From JBGSMF01 sp964651475 (GTDB lineage Bacteria; Chloroflexota; Anaerolineae; Fen-1058), in the NCBI GenBank assembly GCA_964651475.1, contig CAZYXV010000046.1, positions 1 to 24,699 of the forward strand: a DNA stretch of 24,699 bases, written 5' to 3'. A model generated the notes under the pieces. The model was not told the origin of the DNA, searched no databases, and was given only the letters and a program-made list of their open reading frames with translations. Positions 1 to 5,314 of the stretch are shown here, in pieces. The position numbers and the translations under genes are program-made. Position 1 is the stretch's first letter. Every line of letters begins with the position of its first letter.

Positions 1-716
1 CGATTTTCGTGCGGGTCGCCGCGACAGGATTGCGAGTTGGAGTGGATTCGGGCGGCGGCGTTTGCAGCCGAGGCGACAGTCGGGATCGTCGACCGGTTGC
101 TTGGTTTTGTCGTAACGATTTTTGACATAGGCTTTGGGATTGTTCTCTTTTACCCAGGCGATGATATGTTTTGTGTCGAGGGAGACACACTCGATGGGCG
201 GCACTCCGAGCGTGGACAGTTCGACCAGGAGGAGGCGCACACTGTCAGCCAGCAAGAATTGGATCACCGGATTGGGGAGCTGACGGAACAGACGGTTGAA
301 GTGTCGCTGGGTGGGCAGACTGGCCAGGGCATTAAAACCTAGCGGATGATTTGGCGCAGGCACCAGCGGAAACCCGAGCAGGGATATGAAACCTGGATGC
401 TCCAAGAGGAAGCGTTTGAGTTTGAAGGTGGACGGCAGGCTTTCGTTGAGTTTGATGAGTTCGGCTGCAATCAGCGCGGTGTGCGTATTGCGATTTGTCC
501 CCAATTGCGCTCAAGATTGCGTTCGGGCACGCCATCCCAATCGAGCGGACCAAGCAAGTCCAAACAGCGCAGCAGGGTGGGCGAGTCACTGCCGAGTGGC
601 AAAGCGCGTGCACCGAGCCAGTACGTGTGCAAAGAGGGTGGTTTTATACTTGTTTTCGGGGGTAACAGCGGTTCAGGAAACAGCGGCAATTGTGCTATAC
701 TGAGTTGGTCAGACAT
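1..716 (-). pseudogene. DDE-type transposase, frameshifted and cut by the window edge
   Basis: The minus strand carries a transposase-like protein broken into at least three frames. It starts with ATG at 716, preceded by an AAAGGAG ribosome site (about 725-731), and reads MSDQLSIAQLPLF. This frame stops at 471, but the adjacent frame continues in homologous style from about 490 (TALIAAELIKLNESL, then FKLKRFLLEHPGF) to about 50, where a second shift seems needed to read TPTRNPVAATRTKI. The segment CVSLDTKHIIAW probably carries the first catalytic aspartate of an IS4/IS5-superfamily DDE transposase. The exact IS family was not assigned. With two shifts the copy looks dead, although sequencing errors cannot be excluded. 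The remainder lies outside the window. Confidence 0.7.
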
Positions 717-785
717 AGGGTTTTCTCCTTTGCTCAAAATGGTTTTTGGACAATTCCATTTTACGCTAGGTGAAAACCCTGCCTA

Positions 786-816
786 AAGCGGGGTCAGTCA
801 TTGACTGACCCCGCTT
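786..816. repeat. 31-bp perfect palindrome
   Basis: Two 15-nt arms (AAGCGGGGTCAGTCA and its reverse complement) flank a single T. Neither strand has a T-run after the stem, so it does not look like an intrinsic terminator. It lies 70 bp upstream of the broken transposase and its core recurs at 862-880, which suits an insertion-element end or a REP-like palindrome. Confidence 0.65.
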
Positions 817-861
817 GGAGAGGCATGATGGTGCGCAGAGATGGTCACGCGGACTAAAAAA

Positions 862-880
862 CGGGGTCAGTCATTGACTG
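862..880 (+). repeat. Second copy of the palindrome core
   Basis: These 19 bases (CGGGGTCAGTCATTGACTG) repeat 789-807 exactly, but the right arm of the palindrome is cut short and continues differently (GTCCTCCCC). Probably a decayed second copy of the element end at 786-816. Confidence 0.6.
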
Positions 881-898
881 GTCCTCCCCTCTTTACTA

Positions 899-957
899 AG
901 TTCTGGAACTGACCAGTTCTGGAACTAAAAAAATGGAACTCAACCAGTTCCGAAACT
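899..957. repeat. Cluster of AGTTC/GAACT inverted motifs
   Basis: AGTTCTGGAACT occurs at 899-910 and again at 915-926, followed by further GGAACT and AGTTCC half-motifs up to 957. Each unit is itself a near-palindrome (AGTTC-TG-GAACT). The cluster overlaps the 3' end of the KfrA_N-like reading frame, whose stop codon lies inside it. It could be an operator array or element-derived repeats; the sequence does not decide. Confidence 0.5.
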
Positions 958-1362
958 TAAAGAGGCTTCCTCACTGTCCGCAATTTCTTTGGTAGCCCCA
1001 TTGTCAGCAATCTCTTCAGCGACCTTGTTGCCAACAATCGGCCCCAGTTGCCTGAGCCGCCTGCACGCCGCCACAATGGGGTTATGGCTGCCGCCAAGTG
1101 CTTCTTGCACAGCCCGGGTGCTGATCTTTTTCCCCCCTTGCGCCAGCTCGCGCGCGGCCTGAAGCACCTGCTTTTCAAGCCCGGTCAACTCGACTGAGCC
1201 AAACCTCACCCGCGCCAGGTGTTGTTCGAGCGCGGCGCTCGCCAGCAGCGGCGTCATGACCGTGACCATTTCAGCGCCGCGCCTCACTATGGCCTGCCCG
1301 GGCGGCGCTTCTTCCAGTTCGTCCAGCTTGCGCGCCCCCTGTTCTGTTGCTCCTGCGGGCAC
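940..1362 (-). CDS. KfrA_N-like DNA-binding protein, 5'-truncated
   Basis: This frame encodes up to 140 residues. Its recognisable part is a helix-turn-helix-like stretch (VLQAARELAQGG, KKISTRAVQEALGG, then NPIVAACRRL) that resembles the N-terminal DNA-binding domain of KfrA-type plasmid proteins. No coiled coil follows, unlike full KfrA. The only upstream start, a GTG at 1362, lies inside dispersed-repeat copy A, and the next codon upstream but one is an in-frame stop. The first internal ATG is at 1269. The repeat seems to have replaced the true 5' end, and the C-terminus runs into the AGTTC repeat cluster. It is probably a remnant; the KfrA resemblance is pattern-based only. Confidence 0.4.
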   Translation of the reverse strand: MPAGATEQGARKLDELEEAPPGQAIVRRGAEMVTVMTPLLASAALEQHLARVRFGSVELTGLEKQVLQAARELAQGGKKISTRAVQEALGGSHNPIVAACRRLRQLGPIVGNKVAEEIADNGATKEIADSEEASLSFGTG

Positions 1363-1414
1363 GGATTACACGGACGGGCGCGCTTCAATCTGTGCATCCG
1401 CGTTGGGCTTTTTT
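1360..1414 (+). repeat. Dispersed repeat, copy A
   Basis: Shares ACGGACGGGCGCGCTTCAAT and the right end GTTGGGCTT with copies at 2295-2363 and 22738-22810. Copy A has lost about 14 bp of the ATCCGTG-rich middle part. Its left edge abuts the broken 5' end of the KfrA_N-like frame. Its right edge is 5 bp from the predicted toxin-antitoxin promoter. Confidence 0.85.
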
Positions 1415-1419
1415 GCGCC

Positions 1420-1448
1420 TTGTTTTTGCCTCCGCCTTGTGCTAGAAT
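1420..1448 (+). promoter_or_regulatory. Predicted sigma70 promoter of the toxin-antitoxin pair
   Basis: TTGTTT (1420-1425), a 17-bp spacer and TAGAAT (1443-1448) form a moderate promoter. The start would be near 1455, about 59 nt before the antitoxin ATG, leaving room for the GGGAGG ribosome site near 1498-1503. The -35 match is weak. Confidence 0.45.
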
Positions 1449-1513
1449 GGCTTTGCAGCGTAGCCTGCACAGGAGAGTTGGGGGGTAGCATTGCATCGGG
1501 AGGTCATGAACTG

Positions 1514-1762
1514 ATGGAAGAAAAGCAGCTACTGGCGCGAATCACGCTGGATCCCAAAGTGATGACCGGCAAACCGGTCATCAAGGGTACGCGGCTGACA
1601 GTTGAATATATCCTTAACCTGCTGGCGCGCGGCGCGAGCACGGCAGAGATTTTACAAGAATACGATGGGCTGGTGCCAGAGGACATTCAAGCCTGCTTGC
1701 TATTTGCGGCGCAGGCGCTCGAAAGCACGCTCTTTATGCCGCTGGTGATGGAGACAGCCTAG
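1514..1762 (+). CDS. DUF433 antitoxin
   Basis: An 82-residue protein of the DUF433 family (COG2442), small helix-turn-helix-like antitoxins usually encoded with PIN-like toxins. The family signature is visible at about residues 12-35 (LDPKVMTGKPVIKGTRLTVE), followed by LLARGAS and a helical C-terminus. The ATG at 1514 was chosen because it starts right at the conserved domain and has GGGAGG upstream; the longer open frame would read through dispersed repeat A. The stop TAG is immediately followed by the ATG of the toxin gene, so the pair should be translationally coupled. The family normally neutralises its partner and represses the shared promoter; that is inferred here. Confidence 0.88.
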   Translation: MEEKQLLARITLDPKVMTGKPVIKGTRLTVEYILNLLARGASTAEILQEYDGLVPEDIQACLLFAAQALESTLFMPLVMETA

Positions 1763-2113
1763 ATGCGGTTTCTGGTGGATGAATGTAGCGGTCCGGCTCT
1801 GGCGCGTTGGCTACGCAGCCAACACCACGATGTCTTTTCGGTGTACGAAGAAGCACGCGGGATGGGCGATGATGACGTTGTACAGAAAGCGTATGTGGAG
1901 AACCGAATCCTGGTCACAAATGACAAAGACTTTGGAGAAAAGGTTTACCGTGAGCGGCGTCCGCACAAAGGCGTCATCCTATTGCGTTTGGATGATGAAC
2001 GAACTGCCAACAAGATTGATACCATGCGGCGACTTTTGGCAAGTTATGCAGATCAGTTGGCGGGGCATTTTGTGGTAGTGACTGAGACCCGAGTCCGTTT
2101 TGCCCATCTATAA
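1763..2113 (+). CDS. DUF5615 PIN-like toxin
   Basis: A 116-residue DUF5615 (COG4634) PIN-like protein, predicted to be the RNase toxin of a type II pair. Acidic residues expected in the PIN-like active site are present: D6 in FLVDE, D37-D38 in MGDDD, and D54/D56 in TNDKDFGE. The length is normal for the family and the frame is intact, so it may be functional. It begins on the base after the antitoxin stop. COG2442-COG4634 pairs have been predicted as toxin-antitoxin modules. The RNA target is unknown. Confidence 0.88.
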   Translation: MRFLVDECSGPALARWLRSQHHDVFSVYEEARGMGDDDVVQKAYVENRILVTNDKDFGEKVYRERRPHKGVILLRLDDERTANKIDTMRRLLASYADQLAGHFVVVTETRVRFAHL

Positions 2114-2137
2114 AGAGACCGACATTGCCAGCATGAT

Positions 2138-2237
2138 GCATAATCCGTGTCGTGCTTTTTCTGCGCGGGCGGTGCGGGGGATGAAATCACTGACCCACTG
2201 AGAGCGTTGAGGCCACTGACAGCCCCACGGATTATGC
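2138..2237. repeat. 12-bp inverted repeat enclosing 76 bp
   Basis: GCATAATCCGTG (2138-2149) and CACGGATTATGC (2226-2237) are perfect reverse complements. The motif overlaps in sequence with the ATCCGTG part of the dispersed repeat, so this is probably a deleted or rearranged relative of it. No gene was found inside. Confidence 0.55.
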
Positions 2238-2240
2238 ACG

Positions 2241-2296
2241 TGAGTACACGTGTGTGAGTACACGTGTGTGAGTACACGCGTGTGAGTACACGCGGA
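2241..2296 (+). repeat. 14-bp tandem repeat, four units
   Basis: TGAGTACACGTGTG starts at 2241, 2255, 2269 and 2283, the later units having CGCG in place of CGTG. It is bounded by the inverted repeat on the left and dispersed-repeat copy B on the right. The open frames across it are Thr/His/Val-rich repeats with no domain and are not taken as genes. Confidence 0.8.
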
Positions 2297-2363
2297 CACG
2301 GATTACACGGACGGGCGCGCTTCAATCCGTGTCATCCGTGAGCAGATCCGTGTTGGGCTTCTC
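2295..2363 (+). repeat. Dispersed repeat, copy B
   Basis: The fullest copy: ACACGGATTACACGG, then GGGCGCGCTTCAATCC, GTGTCATCCGTGAGCAGATC and GTGTTGGGCTT. It is nearly identical to copy C at 22738-22810 apart from a few bases. It sits between the tandem repeat and the hairpin element at 2423-2484, downstream of a truncated zinc-ribbon gene. Confidence 0.85.
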
Positions 2364-2422
2364 CGGCAGGCGGGTGACGCAAGTCACTCCATCAGACGTT
2401 ATAGAGATTTGTTTTTTGCTCT

Positions 2423-2484
2423 CGCCAAGCCGCCAAGCACGCCAAGTTTTCGCTAATTTTCTCTGCGGTCTTGGCGTCTTGGCG
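2423..2484. repeat. Hairpin-forming CGCCAAG interspersed element
   Basis: The left arm CGCCAAGCCGCCAAG (2423-2437) can pair with CTTGGCGTCTTGGCG (2470-2484) with one mismatch, with an AT-rich loop between. There is no T-run, so it is not a typical terminator. A decayed relative (GCAAAGAGCGCCAAGAACAC) appears near 18895. Its right edge is 10 bp from the stop of the truncated zinc-ribbon gene, suggesting it inserted into or recombined at that gene's 3' end. Confidence 0.6.
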
Positions 2485-2494
2485 CGAGATGAAT

Positions 2495-2698
2495 TTAAAC
2501 CCCGACCTGTTCGCGCAGCTTTTCCCGATCCTGTGGGGCAACCCCAAAGGCCATTGCCGAGTAATCCAAGGCCCGCTGGCGAACCAAATCGCAATCCAGC
2601 TTGGCGGCACAATCATCGCACAAGCCCAGGTCATTCACCGGTCCCCACAAGTCGCATCTAGCACATTCCAGCGATGCCTTACAGAAACTCGTCGGCAT
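2495..2698 (-). CDS. Small zinc-ribbon-like protein, probably 3'-truncated
   Basis: A 67-residue frame with two CxxC knuckles: CARCDLWG at about residues 12-19 and LCDDCAAKLD at about 26-35, followed by a helical stretch (RQRALDYSAMAFGV). The four cysteines suggest a structural zinc site; no function is known to me. The ATG at 2698 lies inside the end of the upstream broken zinc-ribbon gene, out of frame. The C-terminus ends abruptly (REQVGV) close to the hairpin element, so the original protein was probably longer. The cysteine pattern and the fit to neighbouring gene order make it more likely real than spurious. Confidence 0.5.
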   Translation of the reverse strand: MPTSFCKASLECARCDLWGPVNDLGLCDDCAAKLDCDLVRQRALDYSAMAFGVAPQDREKLREQVGV

Positions 2699-2848
2699 CC
2701 TCGATCAAGAGTGGCTCGCCGCAGTCGGGGCTATCACCTCTTGCGCGCCAATCAACTCATTTGTATATTCAAACACGCAGCGATACTCCCCGCCGATGTC
2801 AAGCATTGGGCACTGGTGTTCGCCGCACGTCACCCGTCCGTCTAACAG
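2679..2848 (-). pseudogene. Small cysteine-rich gene, internally deleted
   Basis: Directly downstream of ubiE on the same strand, one frame reads TCGEHQCPMLDIGGEYRCVF and then ELIGAQEV. It loses phase near 2730 and is continued by the next frame, PDCGEPLLIEDADEFL, ending at TAA 2679-2681. The pieces together give several cysteines (CGEHQC, YRC, DCGE). An AAGGGAG ribosome-site-like sequence lies at about 2862-2868, but no clear ATG follows; a CTG at 2848 or GTG at 2833 are the only candidates. It is read as a small zinc-binding protein inactivated by an internal deletion or frameshift. The product is not recognised. Confidence 0.4.
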
Positions 2849-2872
2849 CGCCGTATAGTTTCTCCCTTGATG

Positions 2873-3577
2873 TTATGCCTTGATCCCCACATGGATCGCC
2901 ACTGTGCCCCACATCAAGCGGCGATAGCGCACCTCTTGCAGCCCTACTGAACGCATCACCTGAGCCAATTCATCAGCGGTCAGAAATTCGGTCAGCGAGT
3001 TGGGTAGATACGCATACGCCTCAGGGTTGCCGCTGATCAATCCACCGATGGGTGGCACCAGGTGGTAAAGATAAAACCTGGATAGATGTTTGAACAGCGG
3101 CACAGATGTGGAGGAAAGTTCCAGACAGACCACTCGCCTGCCGGGCCGTATCACACGGCGCTGTTCAGTCAAGGCGGCGGCAATATCAGCCACATTGCGC
3201 ATCAGAAAGCCCGAGATCACAGCATCAAAAGAATTGGCAGGAAAGGGCAGGTGCAGCGCGTCTGCGCATGCCCAACGAATCATTTCTGCGCCAGGTTTGG
3301 CTTGCCCCAGTCGCAGCATCTCGGACGTAAAATCAACCCCCGCCACGAGAGCATCGCAGTCGGTCTGGCTGGCCTGGAGCGCAATGTCACCCGTGCCTGT
3401 TGCCACATCAAGCAAGCGTCCACCGGGTGGCAGTTGGGTTTCGTTCACGGCTAATCGCCGCCAGGCGGTATCTTGCCTGCCGGTCATCAGGCGATTTATC
3501 AAATCATAGTGCGGCGCAATCCGCCCAAACATGGCATGGACATATGCCGCGCGTTCTTGTCCTTTGAGGTATGTCAT
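2873..3577 (-). CDS. ubiE: UbiE/MenG-family C-methyltransferase
   Basis: A 234-residue SAM-dependent methyltransferase. Members methylate demethylmenaquinone (or the ubiquinone precursor) in the last step of quinone synthesis. The N-terminal signature FGRIAPHYDLINRLMTG (about 17-33), SAM motif I LLDVATGTGDIAL (55-67), GVDFTSEML, and the GFLMRNVAD motif (UbiE usually has GFGLRNV) are all present. Length is normal. The ATG at 3577 was chosen over the TTG at 3595 because it fits the family N-terminus. No ribosome site is visible; instead a good -10 box ends 9 nt before the ATG, so the mRNA may be leaderless. A diverged C-terminal copy faces it at 3601-3830. Confidence 0.9.
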   Translation of the reverse strand: MTYLKGQERAAYVHAMFGRIAPHYDLINRLMTGRQDTAWRRLAVNETQLPPGGRLLDVATGTGDIALQASQTDCDALVAGVDFTSEMLRLGQAKPGAEMIRWACADALHLPFPANSFDAVISGFLMRNVADIAAALTEQRRVIRPGRRVVCLELSSTSVPLFKHLSRFYLYHLVPPIGGLISGNPEAYAYLPNSLTEFLTADELAQVMRSVGLQEVRYRRLMWGTVAIHVGIKA

Positions 3578-3586
3578 AGTGGCGAG

Positions 3587-3615
3587 ATTGTACAACCTTT
3601 TGCTTGTTTTGCCAA
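3587..3615 (-). promoter_or_regulatory. Predicted ubiE promoter, leaderless type
   Basis: On the minus strand TTGGCA (3610-3615), a 17-bp spacer and TACAAT (3587-3592) each match sigma70 consensus at 5 of 6 bases. The start would fall within about 3 nt of the ubiE ATG at 3577, leaving no room for a ribosome site. Confidence 0.6.
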
Positions 3616-3830
3616 AGAGAGGGCATCTGTATGTTTATCGCCTGGTGCCCGTCATCGGCCAAGTGGTGAGTGGGAACGCGGACGCCTACACGTATCTGCC
3701 CAACTCGCTGACCGAGTTTCTGACGGCCGACAAATTGGCCGAGGCAATGCGCTCGGTCGGCCTGCAGCAAGTGTGCTACCGCCGCTTGATGCTGGGGACA
3801 GTCGCCCTTCACGTGGGCGTGAAAGCTTGA
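3601..3830 (+). pseudogene. Remnant of a second ubiE, inverted
   Basis: The plus strand encodes only the C-terminal third of a UbiE-like protein: YVYRLVPVIGQVVSGNADAY, YLPNSLTEFLTADKLAEAMR and GTVALHVGVKA, ending at TGA 3828-3830. It closely matches the end of the adjacent ubiE (YLPNSLTEFLTADELAQVMR, GTVAIHVGIKA), but the DNA has diverged noticeably, so it is an old paralogue rather than a recent duplication. The methyltransferase domain with the SAM motif is missing. It overlaps the predicted ubiE promoter region. Confidence 0.8.
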
Positions 3831-3846
3831 GAGGTGGACTGGTTAT

Positions 3847-4398
3847 CTAATTCTTTGCAGAGCCGGACTTGCGTTTTTTGCCTAAAGCTCCAGAAGCCTG
3901 GGAAGCGTCGGGCGCGAATTGCTCCATCTCCTGGCGGATAATGGTCCGCGCGTGGTCAAGTTCGACCTCGTCCACCCAGGCTGCCTCGGCGCTCAAGCGT
4001 TCACAAGCACTGTCCAGCCATCTGTGGTCGGCCGGCGTCAGCCGGTTGGCGCGTCCGCGATTCAGCAAGTCGCGCACGGTTCGAGTCAATGCCAGAGATT
4101 CGGGCGCTTGCGAACGGCTTTTGAGCTCGGTGAAACGAAGGCGGTCATCGTCGGGGAGCGATTGCGGCGGCGAATGTAAGCACGCTACAATGCCCGCCAA
4201 ACTGTTGACGATGGGGCGCAACCCCAGCGCCTCGGCGCGATCCACCGGCACAAGCAAAGTGCCCCCATCAGAAATGCGAATGCCGTAACATTCTATTCTT
4301 CGGTCGGCCTGATTGCGCGTGGTCAAGCCTTCAACCACCCCTAAGCCATAGATCGGGTGAAACACCCGGTCGCCCGGCTGAAATAGATTGGCGCTCAT
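3847..4398 (-). CDS. CarD/CdnL-like transcription regulator
   Basis: A 183-residue protein with an N-terminal CarD-type RNA-polymerase-interacting domain: FQPGDRVFHPIYGLGVVEG at residues 6-24, then IRISDGGTLLVPVDRAEALG. The helical C-terminal part (TRTVRDLLNRGRANRLTPAD, ERLSAEAAWVDEVELDHA) matches the basic DNA-contacting half of CdnL proteins. Such proteins stabilise open complexes at housekeeping promoters. The tail is Lys/Ser-rich (GKKRKSGSAKN). The ATG at 4398 follows an AAGAGG ribosome site; a longer open frame extends upstream into an inverted repeat and is not used. Confidence 0.88.
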   Translation of the reverse strand: MSANLFQPGDRVFHPIYGLGVVEGLTTRNQADRRIECYGIRISDGGTLLVPVDRAEALGLRPIVNSLAGIVACLHSPPQSLPDDDRLRFTELKSRSQAPESLALTRTVRDLLNRGRANRLTPADHRWLDSACERLSAEAAWVDEVELDHARTIIRQEMEQFAPDASQASGALGKKRKSGSAKN

Positions 4399-4422
4399 GA
4401 GGCCTCTTTTCTCGTGTTGACT

Positions 4423-4485
4423 TGGGCATACTATACCGCTTGTTTTTTTTCGCGCTGGGATGTAGTGAGCGATATAGTATGCCCA
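4423..4485. repeat. 17-bp inverted repeat around a T-rich loop
   Basis: Left arm 4423-4439 (TGGGCATACTATACCGC) pairs with right arm 4469-4485 (GCGATATAGTATGCCCA) with one mismatch; the 29-nt loop contains a run of eight T. Each arm carries TATAGT, a possible -10 element, pointing outwards. It lies between the RRM gene and carD. It could be a short mobile element remnant, a two-way promoter region or a transcript hairpin. Confidence 0.5.
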
Positions 4486-4517
4486 CATGTATTGATTCGA
4501 GGTCAGGTGTTACTGGG

Positions 4518-4889
4518 TTAACCCCGGCGGTATCCACCACCGCCGCGACCGCCCCGGCCACCGCCGTAGCCGCCGCGGCCACCACTCCGGCCGCCGCTGC
4601 CGTAACCGCCCCGGCCGCCGCCGCTGAAACTGCCGCGCGGCGCTTGCTCACGGGCTTCAGCCACGGTGATTGTTCGCTCGTCTATAGCCTTGCCATTGAG
4701 TTGAGTGATCGCTTGTCGGGCCAGTTCGTCGCTGGACATCTCAACAAAGGCAAATCCCTTTGCCCGACCAGTCTCGCGGTCGGTGATAACAGACACACTG
4801 CTCACTTCTCCAACCGCGGCAAACATTTCGCGCAACGTCGTCTCGGTGACGCTGTAGGGCAAGTTGCCCACGTACAATTTTTTACCCAC
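4518..4889 (-). CDS. Glycine-rich RRM RNA-binding protein
   Basis: A 123-residue protein with one RNA recognition motif (RNP2 LYVGNL at 5-10, RNP1 KGFAFVEM at 44-51) and a C-terminal Gly/Arg tail (RGG-type repeats from about residue 85 such as GGRGGYGSGG). It resembles bacterial and cyanobacterial cold-induced Rbp proteins that act as RNA chaperones. The start is GTG at 4889, with AAAGGAG 7 nt upstream. Only 14 bp separate it from the csp stop, so the two form an operon. The strongly biased tail creates long alanine-rich frames on the other strand that are not genes. Confidence 0.9.
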   Translation of the reverse strand: MGKKLYVGNLPYSVTETTLREMFAAVGEVSSVSVITDRETGRAKGFAFVEMSSDELARQAITQLNGKAIDERTITVAEAREQAPRGSFSGGGRGGYGSGGRSGGRGGYGGGRGGRGGGGYRRG

Positions 4890-4903
4890 AAGAAACTCCT
4901 TTC

Positions 4904-5113
4904 TTACAAAACAGTAACGTTGCTGGCTTTGGGACCTTTGAGGCCAGATTCAACTTCGAACTCGACGCGCTGCCCTTCTTCGAGGGTGCGATAACCTTCA
5001 ATCTGGATGGCTGTTTGGTGGACAAAGATGTCTTCGCCGCCGTCGCGCGCAATAAAGCCAAAGCCCTTGCTCGCGTTAAACCACTTGACTGTGCCGGTTA
5101 CTCGTTCGCTCAT
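4904..5113 (-). CDS. Cold-shock protein (CspA family)
   Basis: A 69-residue single cold-shock domain with both nucleic-acid-binding motifs: RNP1 KGFGFI (16-21) and RNP2 DIFVH (28-32), starting TGTVKWFNASKGFGF and ending GPKASNVTV. Such proteins melt RNA structure and can antiterminate transcription. The ATG at 5113 follows AAAGGAG with good spacing. It is the first gene of a csp-RRM operon. Its predicted 128-nt leader contains an intrinsic terminator (5168-5203), which suggests control by attenuation. Confidence 0.95.
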   Translation of the reverse strand: MSERVTGTVKWFNASKGFGFIARDGGEDIFVHQTAIQIEGYRTLEEGQRVEFEVESGLKGPKASNVTVL

Positions 5114-5167
5114 CGTTGGTATCTCCTTTCTGTAAAATATGTAGGTCAGAAGGCAGCAGTCCAGAAG

Positions 5168-5203
5168 AAAAAAACCGCCCAGGCAGAATAAGCCTGGGCG
5201 GTT
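5168..5203 (-). terminator. Intrinsic terminator in the csp leader
   Basis: On the minus strand AACCGCCCAGGC pairs perfectly with GCCTGGGCGGTT (12 bp, 7-nt loop) and is followed by seven T. The plus strand has no T-run. It lies between the predicted csp promoter (5248-5276) and the csp ATG (5113), with no other minus-strand gene upstream that it could serve. Confidence 0.8.
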
Positions 5204-5247
5204 CAACAGAGGCTGAAAATTTGCTTACTTTGTCCTACCTGGGGAAC

Positions 5248-5276
5248 ATGATACCATACTTGAGGGCTTTTTGCAA
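5248..5276 (-). promoter_or_regulatory. Predicted csp promoter
   Basis: On the minus strand TTGCAA (5271-5276), a 17-bp spacer and TATCAT (5248-5253). The start would be near 5241, giving a leader of about 128 nt. Its -35 box lies 2 bp from that of the divergent tgt promoter. Confidence 0.55.
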
Positions 5277-5278
5277 AA

Positions 5279-5307
5279 TTGACAAGCCTAGCGCCCGCCG
5301 GTATAAT
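5279..5307 (+). promoter_or_regulatory. Consensus sigma70 promoter of tgt
   Basis: TTGACA (5279-5284), a 17-bp spacer and TATAAT (5302-5307): a perfect match in both boxes and spacing. The tgt ATG is at 5315, only 7 nt after the -10 box, so transcription should start at or within a base or two of the ATG. Confidence 0.9.
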
Positions 5308-5314
5308 CGCCCCA

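Noticed and set aside
786..816. Perfect palindrome as an intrinsic terminator
   Set aside because: No T-run follows on either strand and part of it recurs at 862, which fits a mobile-element end better.
1256..1513. N-terminal extension of the DUF433 antitoxin
   Set aside because: It would be translated from repeat A and unrelated DNA; the family domain begins right after ATG 1514, which has its own ribosome site.
2241..2296. Short regular repeats as a possible CRISPR array
   Set aside because: The 14-bp units are contiguous with no spacers and no cas genes are present.
2108..2325. Thr/His/Val-repeat and Cys-rich frames on the minus strand
   Set aside because: They only translate the 14-bp tandem repeat and dispersed repeat B; no ribosome site or domain.
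4422..4994. Alanine-rich plus-strand open frame
   Set aside because: It is the antisense of the Gly/Arg-rich tail of the RRM protein and part of csp.
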